64,000 nt of DNA, taken from the NCBI GenBank assembly GCA_963712595.1, contig CAVQIM010000005.1, forward strand, positions 25,251-89,250, read 5' to 3'. A model generated the notes under the pieces. It saw nothing but the letters and a program-made list of their open reading frames with translations, searched no databases and was not told the DNA's origin. This DNA is from VRUE01 sp963712595. GTDB lineage: Bacteria; Actinomycetota; Thermoleophilia; Solirubrobacterales; 70-9. Shown here piece after piece: positions 1-8,358 of the stretch (within the stretch, counting starts at the first letter, position 1; every line of letters starts with the position of its first letter). A program made the position numbers and the translations under genes.

Positions 1-1670
1 CCGGCAAGCGAGATCGCAGCGCCGATCGCCAGGCCGACCCAATCGGCCCCGACCGAGGGGTGGATCTCGGCCAGCGGCGAGTCGGCGAAGACCGGCTCGA
101 GGAACTTCGTGATCACGTCGTCGACCCCCGGGATCTGGACCAGCCCGCCGAAGAGCGCGAGGAAGGCGAGCACCCCCATCGCCGCCCGCATCGGCCACGA
201 CTGCTCGGCGATGTGGTGTTCGGAGCCGGGGAAGCCGACCTCGGTGTCCTCCTCTTCGCCGGTCGCCGGGTTGAAGGGATGGGCGTGGCTGACGTGGCCG
301 GTGTCGATCAGCTCCTGCGCCTCCTTGCACGGCTTGCCGGGGAGGACGCGGAAGATCAGGCGGAAGGTGTAGATCGCGGTCAGCAGCGCGCCGAAGTAGC
401 CGAGCACGGTGAAGATGTCGTACATGCCGCCGCGCGCGGTCGCGTAGGCGAGGATCTCGTCCTTGGAGAAGAAGCCCGAGGTGCCGGGGAAGGCGGCGAG
501 CGCGAGACCGCCGCAGAGCATCGTGATCGAGGTGAAGCGCATCGCCTTGCCGAAGCCGCCCATCCTGTCGATGTTCTGCTCGTTGGCCATCGCGGCGATG
601 ATCGAGCCGGCGGCCATGAAGAGCAGCGCCTTGAAGAAGGCGTGCGTCATCAGGTGGAACATGCCGGCGCTGTAGGCGCCGATCGAGACGCCGACGACCA
701 TGTAGCCGATCTGGCTCATCGTCGAGTAGGCGATCGCCCGCTTCAGGTCGGTCATCACCAGGGCGATCGTGCCGGCGACCAGCAGCGTCGCCAGGCCGAC
801 GAAGGCGGCGATGTCGGCGGCGGTGGGGGCGAGGACGAAGAGCGTGTGGGTGCGGGCGATCAGGTAGACGCCGGCGGTGACCATCGTCGCCGCGTGGATC
901 AGCGAGGAGACCGGCGTCGGGCCCTCCATCGCGTCGGGCAACCAGGTGTGGAAGGGAAGCTGCGCCGACTTGGCAAAGGCCCCGACCAGGAGCAGCAGGC
1001 AGATCGCCGTCACCATCCACTCGTTGGTGCTGAAGACCTGCGGCGCCTTGGCGAACACGGGCCCGTAGTCGAAGGTCCCCAGCTCGCGGAAGATCAGGAA
1101 GGCAGCGAGGACGAGGCCGATGTCGCCAACGACGTTGATCACGAAGGCCTTCATTCCGGCCTTAGTCGCGGTCGTGCGCCGGTACCAGAAGCTGATCAGC
1201 GCGTAGGAGGCGAAGCCGACGAAAGCCCAGCCGACGATCAGCAGCACGAAGTTGCCGGCGAGGACGAGCAGCAGCATCGAGAAGACGAAGAAGTTGAGGT
1301 AGCTGAAGAAGCGGTGGTAGCCCTCGTCCGACTGCATGTAGCCGAACGAGTAGAGGTGGATCAAGGTGGAGACCCCGGTGACGACGAGGACCATGAAGGC
1401 AGAGAGCGGGTCAACGAAGATCCCCAGCTTGATGTCGAGCCCGGCGACGCTGGCGTAGTCCCAGAGCGAGGAGGCGTGGTGGCGGGCCTCGGGGTGCTCG
1501 CCGAGCAGGCTGACCAGAGCCGCGATGCCGCAGACGAAGGCGAGCCCGATCGCCAGCGTGCCGATCGCCCCCGCAGCCTTCGCGGGCAGGGCCTTGAAGC
1601 CGATCGCGATCGCGATCGAGCCGAGCAGCGGGAAGAGCAGGACCAGCCAGGCCCAGGCGGTCGCGCTCAC
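1..1670 (-). CDS. nuoL: NADH-quinone oxidoreductase subunit L, C-terminal end cut by window
   Basis: Antiporter-like proton-pumping membrane subunit of respiratory complex I. My translation from the GTG at 1670 gives a long multi-pass membrane protein, about 556 codons visible, with no stop before the window edge. The family hallmark HTWLPDAMEGPTPVSSLIHA is present, followed by an LIAR-type segment and the KRAIAYSTMSQIGYM block, both typical of NuoL/MrpA proteins. The start overlaps the nuoK stop as GTGA, so translation is probably coupled. It is the last visible gene of the nuo operon; nuoM and nuoN would be expected just outside the window. Family assignment is from motifs seen; nothing odd is visible in the part present. 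Confidence 0.95.
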   Translation of the reverse strand, partial: MSATAWAWLVLLFPLLGSIAIAIGFKALPAKAAGAIGTLAIGLAFVCGIAALVSLLGEHPEARHHASSLWDYASVAGLDIKLGIFVDPLSAFMVLVVTGVSTLIHLYSFGYMQSDEGYHRFFSYLNFFVFSMLLLVLAGNFVLLIVGWAFVGFASYALISFWYRRTTATKAGMKAFVINVVGDIGLVLAAFLIFRELGTFDYGPVFAKAPQVFSTNEWMVTAICLLLLVGAFAKSAQLPFHTWLPDAMEGPTPVSSLIHAATMVTAGVYLIARTHTLFVLAPTAADIAAFVGLATLLVAGTIALVMTDLKRAIAYSTMSQIGYMVVGVSIGAYSAGMFHLMTHAFFKALLFMAAGSIIAAMANEQNIDRMGGFGKAMRFTSITMLCGGLALAAFPGTSGFFSKDEILAYATARGGMYDIFTVLGYFGALLTAIYTFRLIFRVLPGKPCKEAQELIDTGHVSHAHPFNPATGEEEDTEVGFPGSEHHIAEQSWPMRAAMGVLAFLALFGGLVQIPGVDDVITKFLEPVFADSPLAEIHPSVGADWVGLAIGAAISLA

Positions 1671-1966
1671 CCGCGCAGCTCCCGCAGCTCATCGACGTCG
1701 AGCGGCAGCTTGCGGCGGAAGATCGCCACGATCAAGCCGAGGCCGACGACGACCTCGCAGGCGGCGACGACCATCACGACGATCGCGAAGACCTGACCCT
1801 GCTGGTTGCCGACCATGCGGCTGAAGGCGACCAGCGCAAGGTTGCCGGCATTCAGCATCAGCTCGAGGCAGAGAAGGATCACGACCGGGCTGCGCCTGAT
1901 CAGGATGCCCATTGCGCCTACGGCGAACAGCAGGCTCGACAGCACCACGTACCACTCGATGTTCAT
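1667..1966 (-). CDS. nuoK: NADH-quinone oxidoreductase subunit K
   Basis: Small membrane subunit of the complex I proton channel, 99 residues, the normal length. Three hydrophobic helices are visible, and the family segment LCLELMLNAGNLALVAF carries the conserved glutamate of the second helix. The ATG at 1966 overlaps the nuoJ stop as ATGA, and its own stop overlaps the nuoL start as GTGA. The C-terminus is a short charged tail ending in ELRELRG. It lies in the minus-strand nuo operon between nuoJ and nuoL, as in most bacteria. Confidence 0.96.
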   Translation of the reverse strand: MNIEWYVVLSSLLFAVGAMGILIRRSPVVILLCLELMLNAGNLALVAFSRMVGNQQGQVFAIVVMVVAACEVVVGLGLIVAIFRRKLPLDVDELRELRG

Positions 1967-2565
1967 GTGCTGACGCCTCCGATGGGGGAGGGCGTCGAGG
2001 GGGGGTCCTCAGACTCAAGCGAGGCTCCTGCCGAGCGTTCTGAGGACCCCCCCTCGACGCCCTCTGCACGACGCGCAGCCAAAACAACGGCCCCTACGGC
2101 CGCCAGAAGCAGAAGGATCGAGGAGGCCTCGAAGGCGAGCAGGAATCGTTCGAGGAGGAGCTTGCCGATCCCGGCGGGGTCGCCGAAGCCGGCCTTGACG
2201 TCGGGTCCATGCGTGCCGAGAGCTAGTAGCGAGGAGCCCAAGACCGCGATCGAGAGCTCGATGAAGAGGGCGGCGCCGAGTAGGGGGGCGAGGAAGCGCT
2301 GGCCTGGGATCGGCTCCCAGGCGGACTCGGTGTCGCCGCCGACGTAGGCGACGACGAAGACGTAGAGCACCATCACCGCGCCGGCGTAGACGACGACCTG
2401 GGCGGCGGCGACGAAGGCCGCGCTCAGCAGCAGGAAGAGGACCGCCAGCGAGAAGAGGTGGACGATCAGGGCGAGGACCCCGTAGAAGGGGTTGCGCAGG
2501 GCGACGACGCCGATCGCGCCGCCGAGGGCGCCCAGCGCCGCAGCGAAGAAGAGGACCGCTTCCAC
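1963..2565 (-). CDS. nuoJ: NADH-quinone oxidoreductase subunit J, with repeat-derived C-terminal tail
   Basis: Membrane subunit J of complex I, 200 residues from the GTG at 2565, which follows a GAGAGG ribosome site. An upstream ATG at 2625 is possible, but it adds about 20 arginine-rich residues unlike the family. The core has five hydrophobic helices, with VVVYAGAVMVLYVFVV typical of NuoJ. The last ~35 residues (from about 165) are a Gly/Ser/Glu/Pro tail that is not part of the membrane core; the DNA there is a 26-bp perfect inverted repeat (separate entry). nuoJ is separated from nuoI by 382 bp holding a gene on the other strand, so nuoJKL may have its own promoter. Confidence 0.93.
   Translation of the reverse strand: MEAVLFFAAALGALGGAIGVVALRNPFYGVLALIVHLFSLAVLFLLLSAAFVAAAQVVVYAGAVMVLYVFVVAYVGGDTESAWEPIPGQRFLAPLLGAALFIELSIAVLGSSLLALGTHGPDVKAGFGDPAGIGKLLLERFLLAFEASSILLLLAAVGAVVLAARRAEGVEGGSSERSAGASLESEDPPSTPSPIGGVST
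1988..2064. repeat. 26-bp perfect inverted repeat inside the 3' end of nuoJ
   Basis: Arm 1988-2013 is the exact reverse complement of arm 2039-2064, with a 25-nt spacer. Each arm contains seven consecutive G or C bases flanked by TCC/GGA and CGTCGA/TCGACG. The element is read through as codons for the NuoJ tail (about residues 168-193). I checked the arms base by base. It resembles other long-arm repeats in this window in design but not clearly in sequence. Confidence 0.9.
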
Positions 2566-2586
2566 TAGCGGTCCCTCTCGGGCTCG

Positions 2587-2615
2587 TTGACGTCTCCTCG
2601 GCGGAGTGGTTGTAT
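2587..2615 (+). promoter_or_regulatory. Candidate promoter for the DUF4242 gene
   Basis: TTGACG at 2587-2592 and TTGTAT at 2610-2615 are separated by 17 bp and lie about 40 bp before the ATG at 2655. The boxes resemble a housekeeping sigma promoter, but the assignment is by eye only. It lies in the gap between the divergent nuoJ and DUF4242 starts. Confidence 0.4.
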
Positions 2616-2654
2616 GGCCTGGCACCCAATAGGCCGAGGAGAAACGGAGGCTCT

Positions 2655-2939
2655 ATGGATACCTATGTGATTCTGCGCCGGAGTGGCTGGAAGTCCGGGG
2701 GCGACCTCGAGATCGCGGCCGAGCGATCCCGGCAGGTCGGAGACGAGGAGATGTCCGACGACATCCGCTGGATCCGCAGCTACGTCCTCGAGGAGGGCGG
2801 CGGCCCGGTGGGCACGGTCTGCGTCTACCAAGCCACTAGCCCCGAGGCGATCCGGGAGCACGCCAACCGGGCCGATCTGCCGGTGGACGAGATCATCCCC
2901 GTGGCCGACACGGTCCTGGTCCGGCCCGATCCTGAGTAG
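2655..2939 (+). CDS. DUF4242-family small protein (SCO4226-like) antisense to the nuo operon
   Basis: A 94-residue soluble protein starting MDTYVILRRSGWKS, with an ATG 4 nt after a clean GGAGG site at 2646-2650. An in-frame extension to 2610 exists but lacks a ribosome site. The segment SYVLEEGGGPVGTVCVYQA and the ending with ADLPVDEIIPVADT match the DUF4242 fold family as I know it; a Streptomyces member has been described as nickel-binding. The role here is unknown. The gene is on the plus strand between nuoI and nuoJ, so it interrupts the minus-strand operon. Its 3' end stops 8 bp short of the nuoI stop, so the two converge. Confidence 0.85.
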   Translation: MDTYVILRRSGWKSGGDLEIAAERSRQVGDEEMSDDIRWIRSYVLEEGGGPVGTVCVYQATSPEAIREHANRADLPVDEIIPVADTVLVRPDPE

Positions 2940-2947
2940 CGGCGCGC

Positions 2948-3490
2948 TCACTCGCCCTCCGCCCGCAGTGGGGTGCGCTCGATCGGCTCCGCCAGCAGCA
3001 TCTCCTTGGTGAAGATCAGGTTCGTGCGGTCGTAGTCGGCCATCTCGTAGTCGTGGCCCATCGTGATCGCGTCGAAGGGGCAGGCGATCTCGCAGTAGCC
3101 GCAGAAGATGCAGCGCGAGATGTTGATCTCATAGACAGCGGCATAGCGCTCTCCGGCTGAGACCCGATCGCCCGGGATGTTCTCGGCGGCCACCACGCGG
3201 ATGCAGTCGGCCGGGCAGGCGGCGGCGCAGAGCGAGCAGCCGACGCACTTCTCGAGGCCGGTGTCCTCGAACTTGTGGAGCTTGTGGCGGCCGCGGAAGC
3301 GGGGGTAGACCGGGGTCTTCTCCTCGGGGTACTGGATCGTCAGCGGACCCTCGATCAGGCGCGCCATCGTCGTCTTCAGCCCGCGCAGGGTCTCGCCGAA
3401 GGCGCGGTAGGCACCGCCGACGCCACCCGGCTCCGGCCCGCGCTGCACCTCCACCACGTCCTGGTCCTTCAGGTAGGGGAACTCGCTCAC
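2948..3490 (-). CDS. nuoI: NADH-quinone oxidoreductase subunit I (two 4Fe-4S)
   Basis: Peripheral-arm ferredoxin-like subunit that carries electrons toward the quinone site, 180 residues. Two tetranuclear cluster motifs are visible: CVGCSLCAAACP and CIFCGYCEIACP, separated by about 35 residues, with YRGRH-type residues before the first. The GTG start at 3490 overlaps the nuoH stop (GTGA). The C-terminal stretch NLIFTKEMLLAEP is typical of the family. It is the last gene of the contiguous nuoA-I block. Confidence 0.96.
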   Translation of the reverse strand: MSEFPYLKDQDVVEVQRGPEPGGVGGAYRAFGETLRGLKTTMARLIEGPLTIQYPEEKTPVYPRFRGRHKLHKFEDTGLEKCVGCSLCAAACPADCIRVVAAENIPGDRVSAGERYAAVYEINISRCIFCGYCEIACPFDAITMGHDYEMADYDRTNLIFTKEMLLAEPIERTPLRAEGE

Positions 3491-4488
3491 GTGGTCACCA
3501 CCAGGACCGCGGTGACGAGGACGTTGAGCGTCGCCAGCGGCAGCAGGATCTTCCAGCCGAGGCTCATCAGCTGGTCGTAGCGCAGCCGCGGCAGTGTCGC
3601 CCGGACCCAGATGAAGACGAGGACCAGGCCGAGCATCTTGGCCAGCATCCAGATCGGGTCGAGGAAGCTCGGGCCGGGGCCCATCCAGCCGCCGAGGAAC
3701 ATCGCCGCGGCCACGCCCGAGACGACGATGATCTCCATGTATTCGACCAGGAGGAAGCTACCGAAGCGCATGCCGCCGTACTCGGTCATGAAGCCCTGCA
3801 CGAGTTCGGCGTCGGCCTCGGGCATGTCGAACGGGGTGCGGTTGGTCTCGGCGAAGCCGGCCAGCATGAAGATCAGGAAGCCGACGAACTGGGGGAGGAC
3901 GAACCAAACCTCGCCCTGAGCGTGGACGACGTCGACCAGCGAGAGCGAGCCGGCCATCATGATCGCGCCGAGCAGCGCCAGCCCCATCGCCACCTCGTAG
4001 GAGATCAGCTGGGCGGCGCCGCGCATCGCCCCTAGCAGGCTGTACTTGGATCCCGAGGACCAGCCGCCGAGCAGCAGGCCGTAGAAGGCGATCGAGCCGA
4101 CTGCGAAGAAGTAGAGGATGCCGATCGGGACGTCGATCCCGTAGAGGCCGACGCCGTCCTGAACGTCGCCCCAGGGGATGATCGCGAGGGCGAGGACGCC
4201 GGAGAGGACCGGCAGCAGCGGGCCGAGGATGAACAGGGTCGGGATCGCGTTGGCGGGCCGGAAGGACTCCTTGGAGATCAGCTTGCCGACGTCGGCAAGC
4301 GGCTGCAGGATGCCGAAGGGGCCGACCCGGTTGGGGCCGTAGCGGTGCTGGAAGCGGCCGATCAGCTTGCGCTCGAGCACCGTCATCAGCGGCAAGATGC
4401 CGAAGATCACGGCGAAGATGACCAGGCTCTTGACGATCATCACCCAGGTTGCTTCGACCATCGTCGTGTCGGCGATCGGCAGGGTCAC
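3487..4488 (-). CDS. nuoH: NADH-quinone oxidoreductase subunit H
   Basis: Membrane subunit forming the quinone chamber of complex I, 333 residues with about eight hydrophobic helices. Family blocks seen: ERKLIGRFQHRYGPNRVGP near residue 40, the loop ending in AETNRTPFDMPEADAELVQG, and the FLLVEYME segment. Start and stop both overlap neighbours: GTG at 4488 sits in the nuoG stop, and the stop at 3487 sits in the nuoI start. The stretch PFDMPEAD with its acidic residues is the conserved loop near the quinone pocket. Confidence 0.96.
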   Translation of the reverse strand: MTLPIADTTMVEATWVMIVKSLVIFAVIFGILPLMTVLERKLIGRFQHRYGPNRVGPFGILQPLADVGKLISKESFRPANAIPTLFILGPLLPVLSGVLALAIIPWGDVQDGVGLYGIDVPIGILYFFAVGSIAFYGLLLGGWSSGSKYSLLGAMRGAAQLISYEVAMGLALLGAIMMAGSLSLVDVVHAQGEVWFVLPQFVGFLIFMLAGFAETNRTPFDMPEADAELVQGFMTEYGGMRFGSFLLVEYMEIIVVSGVAAAMFLGGWMGPGPSFLDPIWMLAKMLGLVLVFIWVRATLPRLRYDQLMSLGWKILLPLATLNVLVTAVLVVTT

Positions 4489-7001
4489 GGGACGGGGATC
4501 TTCTCGATTTGGACGGAGACGGGCGCGCCGTTGAGGAGGACGTTGGCGTTGGACTCGGCGGTGCCCTCGAGCAGGAGGCAGGTGCCCTGTGGGACGCGCT
4601 CCTTGATCGTCACACGCGCTCGCAGGCTCGTGCCGTTCTGCGACACGTTCACTTCGTCGCCACCGGTCAATTCGAGTCGCTCGGCGTCGGCGACCGAGAG
4701 CTCTACGCGCTGCTGGGGCGCGAGGAAGCGGAGCGGCGGGTTCAGCTCGGTAATTGGGCCAGCCCAGAGATCTCGGTAGGTGGATAGGGCGAGGGCTCCA
4801 TCGGGGTGGGCGACCGGCCCTGGTTCGGCGGACGCCGCTCGGCGAGAGGCGGGGTCGGTCTCCGTGGCTGAGGTTGGCGCCTCGGGCTGAGTGTCCGGCG
4901 AACCAGGGCCGGTCGCCTTCTCAGGGACGGCGTCCTGCCAGCGGATGCCGCGGCCACCGATGGCTGCGTCGTCGATGCCGGCGTAGAAGGGAACCTCGTT
5001 GACGAGTGCTGCGAAAGCCGATGGCTGAGAGCTGATGTTGGTGTCGTGACCCAAGGCGAGGGACAGCTCCGCTAGGACGCCCCAGTTCGGGCGGATATCT
5101 CCGGGCCTTGAAGCACTGGGGCGCACGCGTTGCAGACGGCCGTCGGGGTGCGACACCGTGCCGTCTTTCTCAGCGTGCGTCTCCAGCGGGAAGACGACGT
5201 CGGCCATTGCGGTCGTTGCGGTCTCGAAGGTCGAGAAGGCGATCACGTGGTCCGCTGCCGCCAGCGCCCTTTTCCACGCTTCCGTGTCTGGGAAGTCGCG
5301 CAGGGGATCGACGCCGAAGAGCAGGACGGTCTTCAGCTCACCCGACTCCAAAGCTGCTCGGATCGATTCGGTGTCCTTACCGGCGGCTGTTGCCGTTAGT
5401 CCCGGACCCGCGTCGGGGAGGCAGCCTGCCTCGCGCAGGCCGCGGGCGTTGGTGAGCTCGGGGACTTCGAGGAGGCCTGAGCCGTCCTGACCGCCGAGGT
5501 TGAGCGCCGAAGCCACGTCGAGGAGCGCGGTTGTCGCGCCCGCGCCCTCGCGGGCAATGCGGTCTCCCCAGACGATCACGATGCGCTCGGCGCCGCGAAG
5601 GGCCTCGGCTACGTCGGAGGCGTGGCCCTCGTTGGGGAGGCGCAGGCAGTTGGCCAGCTCGGAGAGGAAGAAGGTGGCGTTGCCGGGGGCATAGCGCGCG
5701 GTGGCAGCCGCGCCGCCGTCGAGGGTCGTCGGCTGCTCGGTGGCCACCGCGAGCCTGGCACCGCTGCGGCGGATCGCCTTGCGGATGCGCAGGTCGAGGA
5801 TCGGGCTGCTGTGTAGGGGGTCGGTGCCGACGAGGAGGATCGCGTTGGCGTCGTCGATGTCACTGACCCGGGCCGAGACGTTCGGCTGGGCCAAGCGAAT
5901 CAAAGTCTCGCGGGCGGGGCCGCGTGAGGGGCGGGAGTCGACGTGCGGGGAGCTGAGCGCCTCGCGCATGATGCGCTGCACCAGGTAGCCCTCCTCGTTG
6001 GAGGCGTCGCCGACGATTGCGGCGACTCCACTCGGCGCATCCGACATTGACCCCCCTCTGGTGTGGTCAATCTCCGATGCGCCCGCCCGCAGCGCCTCGG
6101 CGGCTTTTGCGATCGCCTGCTGCCAGCTCGCCTCTGCGCCGCCGCGCAGGCGCGGGCCGCGCACCCGCTCCTCGGCGGCGAACATCTCGAAGCCGTAGCG
6201 GCCGCGGTCGCAGAGCCAGCCGTCGTCGACCTCGGCGTTGTCGCGGGCGACGACCCGCTTCACCTGCTCGTCGCGGACGGTGAAGCTGACGTTGCACTGG
6301 CTGGGACAGAGGGTGCAGACAGAGCCGGCCTGCTCGATGTCCCAGGGCCGGGCGCGGAAGCGGTAGGTGTAGTTGGTCAGCGCCCCGACCGGGCAGAGGT
6401 CGGTGATGTTGCCGTGGAAGGGCGCCACGTAAGGGCGGTCGTCGAAGGTGCCGACGAAGGTGCGGTCTCCCCGCTCCAGCAGCTGCAGCTGCTCGTCCTC
6501 GGCGACCTCCTGGCTGAAGCGGACGCAGCGGTAGCAGAGGATGCAGCGCTCGCGGTCGATCGCCACCAGCGGCGAGAGCTCGATCGGCTTCTCGAAGTGG
6601 CGCTTCTGGTCGGTCATGCGGCTCTTGCCCGGGCCCCAGCCCATCGAGATGTCCTGCAGGGGGCACTCGCCGCCCTTGTCGCAGACCGGGCAGTCGAGCG
6701 GGTGATTGACGAGCAGGAACTCGACCACGGCGCTCTGCGCGTGCTTGACCTGGTCGGTGCGGGTGTGGACGACCATCCCGTCGCGGACCGGGGTCGAGCA
6801 GGAGGTCTGCAGCTTCGGGATTCCCTCGACCTCGACCAGGCACATGCGACAGGCGCCGACCGGCTCGCCGAGCTTCGGCTCGTAACAGAAGACCGGGATC
6901 TCGACGTCGCCCCGCTTGGCGGCGTCGTGGAGCATCTCGCCCTCGGTCGCGACCACCTCGCGCCCGTCGATGATCAGCGTGATCTCTTTGCCGCTGCTCA
7001 T
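4485..7001 (-). CDS. nuoG: NADH-quinone oxidoreductase subunit G (Fe-S, molybdopterin-fold)
   Basis: Electron-carrying subunit, 838 residues from the ATG at 7001 (a start at 7019 would add six residues). The N-terminus has a 2Fe-2S domain with CYEPKLGEPVGACRMC, then HPLDCPVCDKGGECPLQD, a CILCYRC cluster site, and the CTLCPSQC four-cysteine site at the head of the molybdopterin-oxidoreductase-like domain. The C-terminal domain ends with an OB-like region. Residues about 695-731 (TGPGSPDTQPEAPTSATE and onward) are a Pro/Ala/Ser insert that coincides with an inverted repeat. The gene is coupled to nuoH by a GTGA overlap and is separated from nuoF by a palindrome. Confidence 0.94.
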   Translation of the reverse strand: MSSGKEITLIIDGREVVATEGEMLHDAAKRGDVEIPVFCYEPKLGEPVGACRMCLVEVEGIPKLQTSCSTPVRDGMVVHTRTDQVKHAQSAVVEFLLVNHPLDCPVCDKGGECPLQDISMGWGPGKSRMTDQKRHFEKPIELSPLVAIDRERCILCYRCVRFSQEVAEDEQLQLLERGDRTFVGTFDDRPYVAPFHGNITDLCPVGALTNYTYRFRARPWDIEQAGSVCTLCPSQCNVSFTVRDEQVKRVVARDNAEVDDGWLCDRGRYGFEMFAAEERVRGPRLRGGAEASWQQAIAKAAEALRAGASEIDHTRGGSMSDAPSGVAAIVGDASNEEGYLVQRIMREALSSPHVDSRPSRGPARETLIRLAQPNVSARVSDIDDANAILLVGTDPLHSSPILDLRIRKAIRRSGARLAVATEQPTTLDGGAAATARYAPGNATFFLSELANCLRLPNEGHASDVAEALRGAERIVIVWGDRIAREGAGATTALLDVASALNLGGQDGSGLLEVPELTNARGLREAGCLPDAGPGLTATAAGKDTESIRAALESGELKTVLLFGVDPLRDFPDTEAWKRALAAADHVIAFSTFETATTAMADVVFPLETHAEKDGTVSHPDGRLQRVRPSASRPGDIRPNWGVLAELSLALGHDTNISSQPSAFAALVNEVPFYAGIDDAAIGGRGIRWQDAVPEKATGPGSPDTQPEAPTSATETDPASRRAASAEPGPVAHPDGALALSTYRDLWAGPITELNPPLRFLAPQQRVELSVADAERLELTGGDEVNVSQNGTSLRARVTIKERVPQGTCLLLEGTAESNANVLLNGAPVSVQIEKIPVP
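4809..4917. repeat. 25-bp inverted repeat inside nuoG
   Basis: Arms 4809-4833 and 4893-4917 pair with one mismatch (19 bp perfect at the outer side), around a 59-nt spacer. The whole element stays in frame and encodes a Pro/Ala/Thr-rich insert in the C-terminal half of NuoG. I compared the arms base by base. This is an intragenic member of the long-arm repeats in this window. Confidence 0.88.
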
Positions 7002-7026
7002 GCCAAGCCCCCCGTCCATCGCCCCG

Positions 7027-7071
7027 TCCGGTGCGCTTTATGTGGGTATAGGCCGCAAAAGGCGCACCGGA
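7027..7071. repeat. TTCCGGTGCGC-type palindrome, imperfect copy, between nuoF and nuoG
   Basis: TCCGGTGCGC at 7027 faces GCGCACCGGA ending at 7071, with three non-pairing positions in the inner arm and a central TATA-like loop. It fits exactly between the nuoF stop (7075) and the nuoG start (7001), so it is transcribed inside the operon and could act as a processing or partial-termination hairpin. It shares its outer sequence with the palindromes at 32207, 33964 and 38077. Confidence 0.85.
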
Positions 7072-7074
7072 AGC

Positions 7075-8358
7075 TCATGCGGGGACCGCCTCGGGTTGGG
7101 TTGGGGCGGAGGAGATGACGGCCTCGAACTCGTCGCGGAACTTGCGGACCATTGCGCCGACTGGCATTGCCATCGAGTCGCCGAGCACGCAGAGGCAGTG
7201 GCCGATGATGTTCTCCTGCACCGAGGCGACGATGTCGAGGTCCATCGGCGTCGCCTCGCCGCGCACGACCCGTTCCAGCATCTTCACCGTCCAGTTGGTC
7301 CCCTCGCGGCAGGGGGTGCACTTGCCGCAGGACTCGTGGTGGTAGAAGCGCGCCGTGCGCAGGGCCATGTGCGGGATCGATACGCGGTCGTCGGCGACGA
7401 TGATCGAGCCCGAGCCGAGCATCGAGCCCGCTTCGGCCATCGCCTCGAAGCTGTAGGGGAGGTCGAGGCCCTCCTCGGCGGTGAGCACGGGGGAGGAGGA
7501 GCCGCCGGGGTAGAAGGCCTTGATCTGGCGCCCCTCGAGCGGACCGCCGGCGAGGCCCTCGATCAGCTCCCGCGTCGGGATCCCCAGTTCGACCTCGTAG
7601 TTGCCGGGGCGCCGGACGCAGCCGGAGACCGAGACGACCTTGGTCCCCGGCGACTGCTCGGTGCCGAAGCCCTTGAACCACTCGGCTCCGTTGCTGACGA
7701 TGTGCGGCACGTTGGAGAGCGTCTCGACGTTGTTGATCAGGGTCGGCCCGCCGTAGAGGCCCTGCACGGCCGGGAAGGGGGGCTTCAGGCGCGGGTTGCC
7801 GCGCTTGCCCTCGAGCGCGTCGAGCAGCGCCGTCTCCTCGCCGCAGATATAGGCGCCGGCGCCGCGGTGGACGACCAGCTCGAGGTCGCGGTGGGTGCCG
7901 AGGATGTCCTTGCCGAGGTAGCCGGCCTCATAGGCTTCGGCGACCGCGGCATCGAGGATGTCGGCCTGCGAGTCGTACTCGCCGCGGATGAAGATGAAGG
8001 CGTGGCCGATGCCGGCGGCGAGGGCGGCGATCGCGATCCCCTCGATCAGCTGGTGGGGGTTGCGCTGCATCAGCTCGCGGTCCTTGAAGGCGCCCGGCTC
8101 GGACTCGTCGGCGTTGCAGCAGAGGTACTTGTCGACCCCGCCGCCACGGGGCAGGAACGAGGCCTTCTTGCCCATCGAGAAGCCGGCGCCGCCGCGACCC
8201 CGCAGGCCCGAGTCTTCGAGCTCCTTCAGCACCTCGTCGGCCTCCATCTCGCGGTAGGCCTGCTCCAGGGTCGCGTAACCGCCGTAACCCTTGTAGCCGG
8301 CAAGCGTGCGCAGCGCCGGGTCTTCGGCGTTTCGCAGCAGCATTCTGGTCTCAGGCAT
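7075..8358 (-). CDS. nuoF: NADH-quinone oxidoreductase subunit F (NADH/FMN site)
   Basis: NADH-binding flavoprotein of complex I, 427 residues. The start is the ATG at 8358, preceded by GGAGG five bases away and overlapping the nuoE stop by 8 bp; the longer reading frame upstream is arginine-rich and not family-like. The nucleotide/FMN site GRGGAGFSMGKK lies near residue 55, followed by CNADESEPGAFKDRELM. The 4Fe-4S motif ESCGKCTPCREGT with a distal cysteine in GHCLCVLGD is present. NuoE, F and G together form the NADH-dehydrogenase module. Confidence 0.96.
   Translation of the reverse strand: MPETRMLLRNAEDPALRTLAGYKGYGGYATLEQAYREMEADEVLKELEDSGLRGRGGAGFSMGKKASFLPRGGGVDKYLCCNADESEPGAFKDRELMQRNPHQLIEGIAIAALAAGIGHAFIFIRGEYDSQADILDAAVAEAYEAGYLGKDILGTHRDLELVVHRGAGAYICGEETALLDALEGKRGNPRLKPPFPAVQGLYGGPTLINNVETLSNVPHIVSNGAEWFKGFGTEQSPGTKVVSVSGCVRRPGNYEVELGIPTRELIEGLAGGPLEGRQIKAFYPGGSSSPVLTAEEGLDLPYSFEAMAEAGSMLGSGSIIVADDRVSIPHMALRTARFYHHESCGKCTPCREGTNWTVKMLERVVRGEATPMDLDIVASVQENIIGHCLCVLGDSMAMPVGAMVRKFRDEFEAVISSAPTQPEAVPA

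Noticed and set aside
60..1796. Long plus-strand open frame opposite nuoL and nuoK
   Set aside because: Arg/Glu/Asp/Gly-rich product with no family motif; it is the GC-rich antisense shadow of nuoL, whose own motifs are clear.
2566..2625. Longer nuoJ starting at 2625
   Set aside because: Adds ~20 arginine-rich residues not seen in the family; GTG at 2565 has a ribosome site.
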